From positions 24,630-38,932 of the forward strand of contig PMTP01000200.1 of the NCBI GenBank assembly GCA_003167305.1: DNA of 14,303 nt. Reading direction: 5' to 3'. The notes under the pieces are model-generated. The model was given only the letters and a program-made list of their open reading frames with translations. It searched no databases and was not told the DNA's origin. Source of the stretch: Acidobacteriaceae bacterium. Its GTDB lineage: Bacteria > Acidobacteriota > Terriglobia > Terriglobales > Acidobacteriaceae. The first letter of the stretch is position 1. Each line of letters begins with the position of its first letter. Of the stretch, positions 1 to 7,122 are shown one piece after another. Both the position numbers and the translations under genes were made by a program.

Positions 1-752
1 CCGTGGCCGGGGAGCAGGTTGCCGGAGTCCTTGACGCCGGCCGAACGCTTGAGAGCGGACTCGGCCAGATCTCCGACCTGCGCGGCGACGTTGACCAGGA
101 CGGCAAGTCCCAGCCAGTACCAGAGGTCTTCCGGGTACGAGAGCCAAACCTTATCCCACTGGGTGGCAAAGAGATGCGCCAGGCCCAGCAAGGCGCCGGC
201 GGCCAGCAGGCTGCCTGCCAGCGAGCCGAGCGCGCCCTCCCAGGTCTTGTTGGGGCTGAGCGAGGGGGCCATCTTGTGGCGTCCCCAGGCGCGGCCTACG
301 TAAAGGGCGGCAGTGTCTCCGGCCCAGACCACGCAGAGCAGGAAGGCGACCAGCGAAGGGCCGTTGGACTCTTCGCGCAGGGCGGGCAGGGTCACCAGCG
401 TCATTCCGACGTAAAAGAGGCAGAAGATGGAGATCGAGGCATCGGCCAGCATCTGTTCGACGGGACGGAAAAAGGTGCAGTAGACCAGCAAGGCCAGGCT
501 GAGAATGCCGAGGATGGCGGCGATCTGGTCTCTCTGGTCCCAGGCGAAGTTGGCGGCAAAGAGCGCGGCAATGGCCACCAGCACAGCGACGCGCGGCGGG
601 TTGGCTCCGGAGCTTTTCGCCAGGCCGAGGAACTCCCACGCGGCCAGGGCAGCGACGGCGGCAACGGCCAGCGCGACCAGCCACCGGGGCCCGAGGAAGA
701 CTAGGAGCAGGACCAGTGGAATCAGGATGAGAGCGGTGAGAAATCGTTTCAT
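1..752 (-). CDS. cdsA: Phosphatidate cytidylyltransferase (CdsA), C-terminus cut off by window edge
   Basis: Reading leftward from an ATG at 752, 250 codons are open to the window edge. The protein begins with a hydrophobic stretch (MKRFLTALILIPLVLLLVFL) and is a multi-helix membrane protein. Around residue 190-215 it carries LSPNKTWEGALGSLAG, and near the edge it reads VGDLAESALKRSAGVKD followed by LLPGHG. These match the cytidylyltransferase signature (S-x2-KR-x3-KD ... PGHGG-x-DR-D), whose last part lies outside the window. By family knowledge it makes CDP-diacylglycerol from phosphatidate and CTP in the inner membrane, the precursor of all phospholipids. It is last of the visible leftward genes, after uppS and a small ORF, an order (uppS then cdsA) common in bacteria. 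I see no good Shine-Dalgarno before the ATG, but the N-terminus fits the family. Confidence 0.93.
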   Translation of the reverse strand, partial: MKRFLTALILIPLVLLLVFLGPRWLVALAVAAVAALAAWEFLGLAKSSGANPPRVAVLVAIAALFAANFAWDQRDQIAAILGILSLALLVYCTFFRPVEQMLADASISIFCLFYVGMTLVTLPALREESNGPSLVAFLLCVVWAGDTAALYVGRAWGRHKMAPSLSPNKTWEGALGSLAGSLLAAGALLGLAHLFATQWDKVWLSYPEDLWYWLGLAVLVNVAAQVGDLAESALKRSAGVKDSGNLLPGH

Positions 753-782
753 TCAGGGTTGAGAATACACCGTCAGGGCGTG

Positions 783-811
783 GGTTGGCACCGGCGCACC
801 GGCCGGCAACC
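783..811 (-). repeat. Inverted repeat (bulged hairpin) ahead of cdsA
   Basis: On the minus strand GGTTG (811-807) pairs with CAACC (787-783), and CCGGC (806-802) pairs with GCCGG (795-791). A TGC bulge lies on one side and a 6-nt loop closes the stem. It sits in the 108-nt gap between the small ORF and cdsA. No T-run follows, so it is not an obvious intrinsic terminator. It could be an mRNA processing or pausing element, or mere GC-rich chance. Confidence 0.35.
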
Positions 812-860
812 CGCTGATTCCGGTGCAAAGGAAGCGCCTCTGGTCGGGAGGGACGGAGCC

Positions 861-1109
861 TCAGGCGTGCTTTTCGCCGTTGGAGCGCAGCCAATGCAGG
901 AAAGCTTCCGGAGCTCCACGCTGGGCCATGGCTTCCTTGAGCCGGAAGCGCAACTGCTCGGCGCTCCGCTTGGCGCGGACTGCTGGGTACGCTTGCTTGG
1001 GCGCTTCTTCCGGCGCCATTTTTGAGTTTTCCAATGAATATCCCTCCACGAACTCTGTTTCGTCAGAACCTACCAGCAAGGTCATGTCTTCGTCTATAAA
1101 AAGCTTCAT
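861..1109 (-). CDS. Small uncharacterised protein (82 aa) between uppS and cdsA
   Basis: An ATG at 1109, 18 nt after the uppS stop, opens an 82-residue frame on the same strand. I do not recognise the protein. The N-terminal half is acidic (MKLFIDEDMTLLVGSDETEF). The C-terminal half is basic and probably helical (AKRSAEQLRFRLKEAMAQRG ... FLHWLRSNGEKHA). There is no signal peptide, membrane segment or cysteine. No clear Shine-Dalgarno precedes the ATG, so translation could depend on coupling to uppS. It fills a gap that would otherwise be 375 nt of non-coding sequence inside a tight block of same-strand genes, which argues that it is real. A role in lipid or wall metabolism would be a guess. 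Confidence 0.55.
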   Translation of the reverse strand: MKLFIDEDMTLLVGSDETEFVEGYSLENSKMAPEEAPKQAYPAVRAKRSAEQLRFRLKEAMAQRGAPEAFLHWLRSNGEKHA

Positions 1110-1127
1110 GAAAGCGAACGGAGGTAA

Positions 1128-1961
1128 TCAATTGGCCGCGATTTTGACTCGTTCGGAATTCTCTTCCACCTGGACGACGTTGTCGCTGAGGCCGCCGTAG
1201 CGGCGCTCGCGGCGCTGGAAGTCGGCCATGGCTTCCAGCAGATGGATGCCGCGGAAGTCGGGCCAGAGGCGCTCGGTGACGTAGATTTCGGTATAGGCGA
1301 TTTGCCACAGCAAATAATTGGACAGGCGCATCTCGCCCGAGGTGCGGATCAGCAGGTCGGGGTCGGGCATATGCCCGGTATAGAGATGGCGGCTGATGTC
1401 GTCCTCGCTGATATGGGCCGGGGAGATGTGCTTGTGCTTGATCTCGGCGGCCAGGCCACGGAAGGCGTCCACCAGCTCAGAGCGGCCCCCGTAGTTGAGG
1501 GCCAGGGTGAGGGTGGTTCCGGTGTTGGCGGCGGTGGCCTCTTCGGCCCAGAGCATTTTCTCCTGGACCTCGGCGGGCAGTTCGTGGGTGCGGCCGATGT
1601 ACTTCATGCGGACGTTGTTGTCCATCATGCGCTGGAGGTTGGATTCGAGATAAGTCTTGAGCAGGCGCATGAGGAAGTTGACCTCGGCACGGGGGCGGCG
1701 GAGATTGTTTTCCAGCGAGAAGGCGTAGAGGGTGAGCCAGGGCAGGCCGATGCGCGAGGCGGTCTCGGTGACCAGTTGCACGCTGTTGGCGCCCTGCTGG
1801 TGGCCGAGAAATCTCTTGAGAGAACGGTGGCCGGCCCAACGCCCGTTGCCGTCCATGATGATGGCCACGTGCTGGGGCAGAGTCTCCGGCTTGAGCGTCG
1901 CGTAGACGGCGCGCTCCTCGGCGGTCAGCTCATCGATGCGCAGCGTGCCAACAGGGACCAA
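1128..1961 (-). CDS. uppS: Isoprenyl transferase / undecaprenyl diphosphate synthase (UppS)
   Basis: The protein carries the full cis-prenyltransferase signature: HVAIIMDGNGRWA with the catalytic Asp (residue 37 from the chosen start), FSLEN in place of the usual SSEN, NYGGR, DLLIRTSGEMRLSNYLLWQ and RLWPDF near the C-terminus. By family knowledge it condenses farnesyl diphosphate with isopentenyl diphosphate to make the C55 lipid carrier for peptidoglycan and other surface polymers. I chose the TTG at 1961 (277 aa) because AAGAGG lies 8 nt upstream and no in-frame ATG precedes the DGNGRW motif. An in-frame TTG at 2060 would add 33 residues of unlikely composition without a ribosome binding site. 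It is followed by the 82-aa ORF and cdsA, probably in one transcript. Confidence 0.95.
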   Translation of the reverse strand: MVPVGTLRIDELTAEERAVYATLKPETLPQHVAIIMDGNGRWAGHRSLKRFLGHQQGANSVQLVTETASRIGLPWLTLYAFSLENNLRRPRAEVNFLMRLLKTYLESNLQRMMDNNVRMKYIGRTHELPAEVQEKMLWAEEATAANTGTTLTLALNYGGRSELVDAFRGLAAEIKHKHISPAHISEDDISRHLYTGHMPDPDLLIRTSGEMRLSNYLLWQIAYTEIYVTERLWPDFRGIHLLEAMADFQRRERRYGGLSDNVVQVEENSERVKIAAN

Positions 1962-1975
1962 AGGAATTGCCTCTT
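1959..1975 (-). promoter_or_regulatory. Ribosome binding site and TTG start of uppS
   Basis: AAGAGG (1975-1970, minus strand), an 8-nt spacer and TTG (1961-1959). This decides the uppS start, since no in-frame ATG lies near the conserved N-terminus. A TTG start may keep expression of this essential enzyme low. Confidence 0.5.
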
Positions 1976-1982
1976 CATGAAC

Positions 1983-2010
1983 TCCGGCGCAGCAGATTGC
2001 CGGCGCCGGA
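1983..2010 (-). repeat. Perfect 8-bp inverted repeat in the uppS leader
   Basis: TCCGGCGC (1983-1990) and GCGCCGGA (2003-2010) are perfect inverted copies around a 12-nt spacer. The element lies 8 nt before the uppS Shine-Dalgarno sequence and after the end of the regulator gene. It could fold in mRNA read from the upstream regulator promoter and affect readthrough or uppS translation. There is no T-tract, so it is not a classic terminator. Confidence 0.45.
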
Positions 2011-2086
2011 TGCAAGAGCTTTGCATCATCGACCGTAGCACAAGCGCCGATGCGCCGCAATGATTCCGCACACTTGAATGGCGGGT

Positions 2087-2629
2087 TTACGCCGAGCGCC
2101 GGTGGCCTGTGGCCATGTCGCGCGCCGCACCGTAGACTAGCGAGCGGTGCAGCGGGTCCAGTTGCGGCAGCAGGGCGGCGATTTCGGCCAGCAAGGGATC
2201 AGCCAGGATCGACGCTACTTCGTCGTCGTGCAGGCTGCGGGCGTCGCGGACCAGTTGGCGCACGTCCACGCCCAGCGCCGCGGCCAGCCGCTCCAGCGAA
2301 CCCAGGGTCGGAATGGCCTTGCCATTTTCGATCTTCGAAATGTAAGTGCGGGGCACCTGCATGCGTCCGGCAAGTTGGCGCTGGCTGAGGTGGCGCGCGC
2401 GGCGGATATCCTTGACCTGGCCGGCCACCTTCAGGCCGGCTTCGGACGAAGGTTCGACAGGCAGGGAGTCCACCGGGATCGGTCCGGGGCGGACGGGCTC
2501 CTCAATCTCCAGGGGCCGGTGGCACTTTCTGCACAGGCCGTTGATGGTCTTGAATTGGACGATGTTGCAGTCGCCGAAGGTGCAGCGCACAACGTCGCGT
2601 GTTTCCATGCTAACCAGGGTGGTTGCCAT
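2087..2629 (-). CDS. XRE-family transcriptional regulator with N-terminal Cys4 motif
   Basis: From an ATG at 2629 the protein has 180 residues. Residues 16-36 hold C-x4-C-x11-C-x2-C, which looks like a small zinc ribbon (inference). Residues ~65-127 form a clear Cro/C1 (XRE) helix-turn-helix: VKDIRRARHLSQRQLAGRM, then VPRTYISKIENGK and SLERLAAALGVDVRQL. The C-terminus (DPLLAEIAALLPQLDPLHRSLVYGAARDM) is probably helical and may mediate dimerisation. A second ATG at 2608 would remove seven residues; neither start has a good Shine-Dalgarno. ATGs further upstream fall inside the promoter and inverted-repeat region and are unlikely. It is divergent from the HD-domain gene and lies 125 nt ahead of uppS, so it may control itself, the HD gene and perhaps uppS. 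The targets are inferred from position only. Confidence 0.88.
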   Translation of the reverse strand: MATTLVSMETRDVVRCTFGDCNIVQFKTINGLCRKCHRPLEIEEPVRPGPIPVDSLPVEPSSEAGLKVAGQVKDIRRARHLSQRQLAGRMQVPRTYISKIENGKAIPTLGSLERLAAALGVDVRQLVRDARSLHDDEVASILADPLLAEIAALLPQLDPLHRSLVYGAARDMATGHRRSA

Positions 2630-2722
2630 GAGTGGTATGCGGAGTGCCAGAGCAGGGACTCCGGGGTGCTTCTCAGCACCACGATATGTGTCAGCTTCAA
2701 GGAAGTGAACCATAATTGTCAA

Positions 2723-2753
2723 GTGAAAACTTGGGTACAACTCCAAGTTTCAC
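2723..2753. promoter_or_regulatory. Probable operator: inverted repeat in divergent promoter region
   Basis: GTGAAAACTTGG (2723-2734) faces CCAAGTTTCAC (2743-2753). The arms are exact inverted copies apart from one extra A in the left arm, with an 8-nt centre. An additional AAGTGAA half-site occurs at 2703-2709, repeating the AAGTGAA at 2721-2727. The site lies between the XRE regulator and the divergent HD gene, where an autoregulatory operator would be expected. Confidence 0.6.
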
Positions 2754-2760
2754 CTATCAT
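2731..2760 (+). promoter_or_regulatory. Candidate sigma70-type promoter for the HD-domain gene
   Basis: TTGGGT (2731-2736) and TATCAT (2755-2760) are separated by 18 nt, and the inverted repeat covers the -35 box and most of the spacer, so a bound repressor would block it. On the opposite strand, TTGTAC (2740-2735) and AATTAT (2717-2712), 17 nt apart, could serve the regulator gene; this match is weaker. Confidence 0.4.
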
Positions 2761-2830
2761 ACCCCTAAGAGGACCGAAGAAACCAGAAAAAACACGAACC
2801 AAGCTGTGCAATACGAGGACGAAGGTACCC

Positions 2831-3460
2831 ATGAGCGACTGCACCAGGAATAATGCAACGGGCGGCGAATCCGGCTACGGCCGCGCGCAGGCCTGGCAAC
2901 TACTGACCGAGTGGACCCAGAGCGAGAATCTGCGTAAGCATGCGCTGGCGGTTGAGATATGCGTGACGGCGATGGGCGAAGCTGAGGCCGGGCGGCTGGC
3001 TCTGGGTGAGGCGGAGCGCGCCGCGCTGGTGGAGCTTTATTCGACAACCGCGCTGCTACACGACTTCGACTACGAGCGCCATCCGACGGCCGCCGAGCAT
3101 CCGTTCGTCGGCGTGCGCGAGCTGGAGCGGCTGGGCTGGGCCGCCGAGCTGCGCACAGCGATCCTGGGCCACGCGCAATACAGCGGTGTGGCGCGCGTGA
3201 CGCACCTGGCGAAGGCTTTGTTCGCCTGTGACGAACTGTCCGGCTTTCTGACCGCCTGCGCGCTGGTCAAGCCGACCAAGGCGATTGTCGAGGTCGAAGT
3301 AGCCGGAGTGCGCAGGAAGATGAAGGACAAGGCCTTTGCCCGCGGCGTCAACCGCGAGGACATCGTGCAGGGCGCGGCGGAGCTGGGCGTGGAACTGGAC
3401 GCACACATAGGGTTTTGCCTGGAAGCGATGAAGCGGCGGGCTGGGGAGTTGGGGCTGTAA
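2831..3460 (+). CDS. HD-superfamily hydrolase (predicted metal-dependent phosphohydrolase)
   Basis: The ATG at 2831 is preceded by GAGGAC and GAAGG within 16 nt and gives 209 residues. HD-domain metal ligands are visible: H37 (RKHALAVE), H77-D78 (ALLHDFDYERHP), further histidines at 90 (AEHPF) and 114 (GHAQY), and D134 (CDELSGFLTACALVKPTK). The order and the DELSGF segment resemble the group of stand-alone predicted HD hydrolases (COG2316-like). The substrate is unknown; HD enzymes of this size often act on nucleotides or phosphate esters. No membrane segment or signal peptide is seen. The frame is open far upstream of 2831, but that part crosses the promoter and is not part of the protein. 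It faces the XRE regulator across a shared promoter region and is probably controlled by it. Confidence 0.85.
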   Translation: MSDCTRNNATGGESGYGRAQAWQLLTEWTQSENLRKHALAVEICVTAMGEAEAGRLALGEAERAALVELYSTTALLHDFDYERHPTAAEHPFVGVRELERLGWAAELRTAILGHAQYSGVARVTHLAKALFACDELSGFLTACALVKPTKAIVEVEVAGVRRKMKDKAFARGVNREDIVQGAAELGVELDAHIGFCLEAMKRRAGELGL

Positions 3461-3497
3461 AAGGCCTGTCATCCATGCCGGCTTGATAGTGAATTCA

Positions 3498-3890
3498 TCA
3501 CTTGCGTGTAACACAACTAAACCAACTCAAAAGTAGAAAGATCCCTATGAAGATTAACGACGCAATTGTCCTTTGGAATAGGGTATGCACCCTTGTCTTC
3601 ATCAGTTCACGGAAGTAAAACCGCTCGGGTTTTGCCGGATCATAGCGAATGGTCACGGTTTCGCCGCCGACCAGTTGATAGAGGGGCGAGTCTTCAGGAA
3701 CTGAAAAATCTGCATATTGCTTCTCACCCTGACGATCAGTCCAGATCAGTATGTCTCCTGAAGCGTATGAGTAAACGATACCGTACCTGGTAGAATGCAC
3801 AGTCTCCTCGACTTGGCTAGATTCAACCTTAGCCTCGGTCTGAACCCACTTGTCGTAGCCGCGTAGGCGCTCCCAAATTTCAATCAGCAT
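3498..3890 (-). CDS. DUF3592-like single-pass membrane protein
   Basis: From an ATG at 3890 (130 aa; another ATG at 3911 would add seven residues) the protein has a soluble part and one C-terminal membrane segment. The soluble part contains YGIVYSYASGDILIW, then YQLVGGETVTIRYDPAKPERFYF. The hydrophobic C-terminus reads TIASLIFIGIFLLLSWF. The pattern of a beta-rich core ending in G-x2-V-x-IRYDP-x-KPE resembles DUF3592 proteins, which usually also have an N-terminal membrane helix that is missing here. The function of the family is unknown. It converges with the HD gene (37 nt apart) and diverges from the VbhA-like antitoxin. No clear Shine-Dalgarno is seen. The frame stays open upstream into the antitoxin gene, but that part is antisense sequence. 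Confidence 0.65.
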   Translation of the reverse strand: MLIEIWERLRGYDKWVQTEAKVESSQVEETVHSTRYGIVYSYASGDILIWTDRQGEKQYADFSVPEDSPLYQLVGGETVTIRYDPAKPERFYFRELMKTRVHTLFQRTIASLIFIGIFLLLSWFSCVTRK

Positions 3891-4005
3891 GATGGCTTTA
3901 GTCTGCCACATCGGGCCGGGAAATGCTCGGGAAAATGAACGGAAACGATGATAAAATCGATGCAGGTGGAGCGCGTTCCATCGCCCTGAAAAACGGAGGT
4001 TCCCC

Positions 4006-4203
4006 ATGCTACAGCCGGACGAGCGGGAGAAGTTGGAACGTGAGTTTGCAGAGGCGGAGGCCAGCCTATTTCTGGAAGGGCTTCGGCCATCAGAGAACTT
4101 TTTTGCCGTGAAAGCCCGTATCCTTGCCGGTGAGATCACCTTCGAGCAGGGGCAGGAAGAGATCTTTGCCCACCATCGTAAAGTCAATACTGCCGTCGCA
4201 TGA
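4006..4203 (+). CDS. VbhA-type antitoxin of a Fic toxin (orphan)
   Basis: The ATG at 4006 has an ideal ribosome binding site (GGAGGT, 3995-4000, 5-nt spacer) and encodes 65 residues. The sequence AEAEASLFLEGLRPSE followed by AGEITFEQGQEEI matches VbhA antitoxins, which have ANAS-x3-LEGL-x-P and a GEIT-like second half. The inhibitory motif of class I Fic antitoxins, (S/T)xxxE(G/N), is intact as S20-L-F-L-E24-G25. In that family this helix inserts into the ATP site of the Fic AMP-transferase and blocks it. The usual partner, a Fic gene with HPFx(D/E)GNGR directly downstream, is not in the window. Instead the stop codon (overlapping ATGA) abuts a broken enoyl-CoA hydratase tail. It is therefore an orphan, either a relic or an antitoxin acting on a Fic protein encoded elsewhere. 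Confidence 0.8.
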   Translation: MLQPDEREKLEREFAEAEASLFLEGLRPSENFFAVKARILAGEITFEQGQEEIFAHHRKVNTAVA

Positions 4204-4452
4204 GCCCTTTCGCATGTGATGCGCGGCGACCTCTCCGAGCTGACCCAGACGCTGCTGCAGAACAGCCCCCAGGCGATGCAGTCGGTCAAGCGGCTGCTGG
4301 CCTAGCACGCGCGGCGGCGGCTGGACGAGGAGATCGAGGACGCCATCGAAGTAAATGCTCTGCAGCGCTCGACGGAAGACTTCAAGGAGGGCGTGCAGGC
4401 GTTCTTCCAGTATCGCAAGCCGGAGTGGCCCAGCATCAAGGTCAGGGTGTAA
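4204..4452 (+). pseudogene. C-terminal remnant of an enoyl-CoA hydratase/isomerase (crotonase)
   Basis: The frame containing GTG-ATG at 4216-4221 reads RGDLSELTQTLLQNSPQAM then QSVKRLLA, a TAG stop (4303-4305), then HARRRLDEEIEDAIEVNALQ, STEDFKEGVQAFFQ, YRKPEWPSIKVRV and TAA (4450-4452). This is the typical C-terminal part of crotonase-fold proteins (LLQNSPQA...KRLL, LDEEI...A...NA, DF-EGV-AF, KRKP-W). About 80 of the usual ~260 residues remain. The nucleotide-binding and oxyanion-hole half is absent and the frame is broken by an amber codon, so it cannot make an active enzyme. It starts immediately after the antitoxin stop, which suggests a rearrangement junction near 4200. Confidence 0.72.
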
Positions 4453-4473
4453 CGCGTAACCCCCTGCTCTCGA

Positions 4474-7122
4474 CTAAGGCCTTTTCTCCGAATAGACGCG
4501 CCTAAACTCCTCGATCGGCACAGGACGGCCAAAGAGGTATCCCTGAAATGCGCCGCATCCAAATATCTTGAGCTGCTCCAACTGTTCCCAGGTTTCTACG
4601 CCCTCGGCGATCACCGCCAGGCGGAGGCTATGAGACAGGGCGATGATGGTGGCGGCAACTGCGGCATCGTCACTGTCGATGAGCAGATCGCGAACGAAGG
4701 ACTGATCAATCTTCAGTTGGCTCAGGGGCAAGCGCCGCAAATATGAGAGCGATGAGTAGCCGGTTCCAAAGTCGTCCAGGGAAAAAATGAGGCCCTTCTC
4801 ATTGAGCGCGGTCATCTTGGCAATAACAAACTCAACGTTGCTTAAAAGAAGGCTTTCCGTGAGTTCCAGCGTGAGCTTTTGTGGATTGGCATGTGTGCGG
4901 GCCAGCAGCGTCAACACTTCCTCGACGAACTCCGGCTGCTGGAACTGGCGCGCGCTGACATTGACCGCAAGCGTGAGATGGGCAGTCTCCTCATCTCTTG
5001 CCCAGGCGGCGATTTGAGCACATGCGTTTTCCATGACCCAACGCCCCAAAGGCAGGATGAGGCCTGTCTCCTCGGCCAGAGGAATGAAATCGCCAGGAGA
5101 CACCAAGCCTAACCTGGGATGCTGCCAGCGCACCAAAGCTTCCGCGCCCGTGATGATGCCCACGTTATCCACCTGGGGCTGATAGTAGAGGAGAAGCTGA
5201 CCGTTCGCGATTCCATGGCGCAACTCCTTCTCCAGGGATACGCGCGCAATGACGGTAGCCTCCAGATCCTGGTCAAAGAAACGCATGGTGTTGCGCCCCT
5301 CCGCCTTGGCCTTGTACATGGCAATATCCGCCCGTTTCATCAGTTCATTGATGCTCTCGCGGTCTTCTCCGAAAAGGGCCGCGCCGATGCTCACCGTGGA
5401 GTGGTGCTCATGCCCGGAGAGGTTGTAGGGCTCTTCGAGCTTGCTGAGAATTCCTTCGCCGATCCGCTTGATTTCGGCGGCTGCGGTTTCGGCGTCTTCG
5501 CTGAGGCCTTCCAGCAGAACCACAAACTCGTCGCCACCGAGCCGGGACACGGTATCGGCTTCGCGTACCTGGCCTTTCAGCCGATCTGCCACCTGGGCCA
5601 GCAACTGGTCGCCGATATTGTGGCCAAGCGTGTCGTTCAGCGTCTTGAAGTCGTCCAGATCGATGAACAGCAGTGCTCCCCTTTCGCGGCTGCGAACGCT
5701 GGCGGCCAGGGCGTGTTGCAGCCGATCAAGTAGCAGCCGCCGATTGGGCAGGCGAGTTAATGAGTCGTAGAAAGCGAGATTCCTGATCTCCTCCTCAGCT
5801 TCCTTGCGCTGGGTGATGTCTGTAAGAGTCGCCACGTAATGCGTGACCTCTCCAGCTACTCCTTTCACGGCGGTGATACTTAGCCAATGCGGATAGATTT
5901 CTTCGTCCTTGCGCCGGTTCCATATTTCCCCGCTCCATGCTCCGCGGGCCAGGATGCTCTCCCACATCGCCGCATAGAATGCTGCTTCATGGCGGCCTGA
6001 CTTGAGCAGATTCGTCTTGTGTCCCACTGCTTCTTCCGCGGAGTAGCCGGTGATTTGAGAAAAAGCCCGGTTGACCTTCAGAATCATGCACCCGGCATCG
6101 CTGATCACAATGCCATCGGAGGATTCGAAGGCGGCGGCAGCAATGCCCTGGCTTTCGGACAAAGCTACATGCGCGGCATCCAGATCCCTGCCCACTCGGG
6201 GAGCAACAAAGAAGATCACCAGGGTCGTTGCCGAAAGCACGAGCATCGTGCTCAGGCTGTCAACAATGGCTGGATTGGCGCGTGCCAGCCAGGGAACCAA
6301 CTCCGCGTCTGAGAGCGAGACGACCAGCATCAAGAGTGCCAGGGAAGGGAGAAAGGCGCGAATCAGGCGCGCTTGTGTGGAGGAGCCCAGGAACAGATGA
6401 AGAACGCTCGACCTGGCAGGGGCGTGGGCCATCAGCGCGACGGAAAGCAGAATGAACAGGATGGCGCTCGGCAGAGAGATCGGCACGACCCCTCCGCCGT
6501 AGAGAAGCGGGGTCCCATGAAGATAGCCGATCAAGGGGAATGTGCCCAGGCAGAAGATTGCCACCGCCAGAATATCCGCCGCGACTCTGGCCGGCCGGTT
6601 CCATCGCCGGATGGCGCACAGGAGAAGGAAGAAGCTCGTGAGCAGGAAACCGATGGCCGTAAGCGGCGAAATCCTGCCCGTCAGAATCGCCGGATAGACC
6701 TTCACGTGCTGCAGGACGAAGAGATCAGAAAGCTTCTCGAAGCTCGCGCTCCACAGCAGAGCGGGCACTGACTCAAAGATGGCAAAGAGCGCTGCGAGAG
6801 CCATGGCGATCCGAAGGGTAGCCCGGTTCGGCCAAAGGGCATCCGCAAGGAGCAAGAGGGCAAACGCGGTAGAGAGCTGCGCGGTCAGCGGGGCTATCGG
6901 AACCGCGTACTTCAACCACGAAGCCAGGAGCAACACATGGGTTTCCCAGCCGATCAGCGTGACAGATGAGATCGCAACGATCGCCGTGGTGGTTGTCAAA
7001 AGAACGGAAAACGAGGGGGCCATGGGGGATTGCGTCGTTCTCTTGAGAAGATCGCGAATACGCATCCTCGTCAGACCCGTCCCTTCTTCAATCCTGACCT
7101 GAGAATCCACCTTCGATGCCAT
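4474..7122 (-). CDS. Membrane-bound PAS-GGDEF-EAL protein (cyclic-di-GMP turnover)
   Basis: From the ATG at 7122 the protein has 882 residues. Roughly eight hydrophobic segments fill residues ~38-310, forming an N-terminal membrane sensor. A PAS domain follows at ~325-440 (VNRAFSQITGYSAEEAVG ... VATLTDITQRK). A GGDEF domain follows at ~445-615, with FYDSLTRLPNRRLL, an intact GGDEF at 529-533 and an RxxD inhibitory site five residues before it (READ). The C-terminal EAL domain (~630-875) has EALVRW at 661, LTLELTES, LDDFGTGYSSL, LKIDQSFV and AEGVET. Both catalytic motifs look intact, so synthesis and hydrolysis of c-di-GMP are both possible; many such proteins use only one. The membrane ligand is unknown. 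A TTG three codons upstream is a less likely start; an ATG at 7065 is possible but would still keep all domains. No clear Shine-Dalgarno. Confidence 0.95.
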   Translation of the reverse strand: MASKVDSQVRIEEGTGLTRMRIRDLLKRTTQSPMAPSFSVLLTTTTAIVAISSVTLIGWETHVLLLASWLKYAVPIAPLTAQLSTAFALLLLADALWPNRATLRIAMALAALFAIFESVPALLWSASFEKLSDLFVLQHVKVYPAILTGRISPLTAIGFLLTSFFLLLCAIRRWNRPARVAADILAVAIFCLGTFPLIGYLHGTPLLYGGGVVPISLPSAILFILLSVALMAHAPARSSVLHLFLGSSTQARLIRAFLPSLALLMLVVSLSDAELVPWLARANPAIVDSLSTMLVLSATTLVIFFVAPRVGRDLDAAHVALSESQGIAAAAFESSDGIVISDAGCMILKVNRAFSQITGYSAEEAVGHKTNLLKSGRHEAAFYAAMWESILARGAWSGEIWNRRKDEEIYPHWLSITAVKGVAGEVTHYVATLTDITQRKEAEEEIRNLAFYDSLTRLPNRRLLLDRLQHALAASVRSRERGALLFIDLDDFKTLNDTLGHNIGDQLLAQVADRLKGQVREADTVSRLGGDEFVVLLEGLSEDAETAAAEIKRIGEGILSKLEEPYNLSGHEHHSTVSIGAALFGEDRESINELMKRADIAMYKAKAEGRNTMRFFDQDLEATVIARVSLEKELRHGIANGQLLLYYQPQVDNVGIITGAEALVRWQHPRLGLVSPGDFIPLAEETGLILPLGRWVMENACAQIAAWARDEETAHLTLAVNVSARQFQQPEFVEEVLTLLARTHANPQKLTLELTESLLLSNVEFVIAKMTALNEKGLIFSLDDFGTGYSSLSYLRRLPLSQLKIDQSFVRDLLIDSDDAAVAATIIALSHSLRLAVIAEGVETWEQLEQLKIFGCGAFQGYLFGRPVPIEEFRRVYSEKRP

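Noticed and set aside
3..704. Long rightward frame at the left edge
   Set aside because: It is antisense to the clear cdsA reading frame and has low-complexity Gly/Gln-rich content.
4200..4505. 101-codon frame overlapping the antitoxin stop, as a Fic toxin candidate
   Set aside because: It lacks the HPFxxGNGR motif and is the shifted frame of the crotonase remnant.
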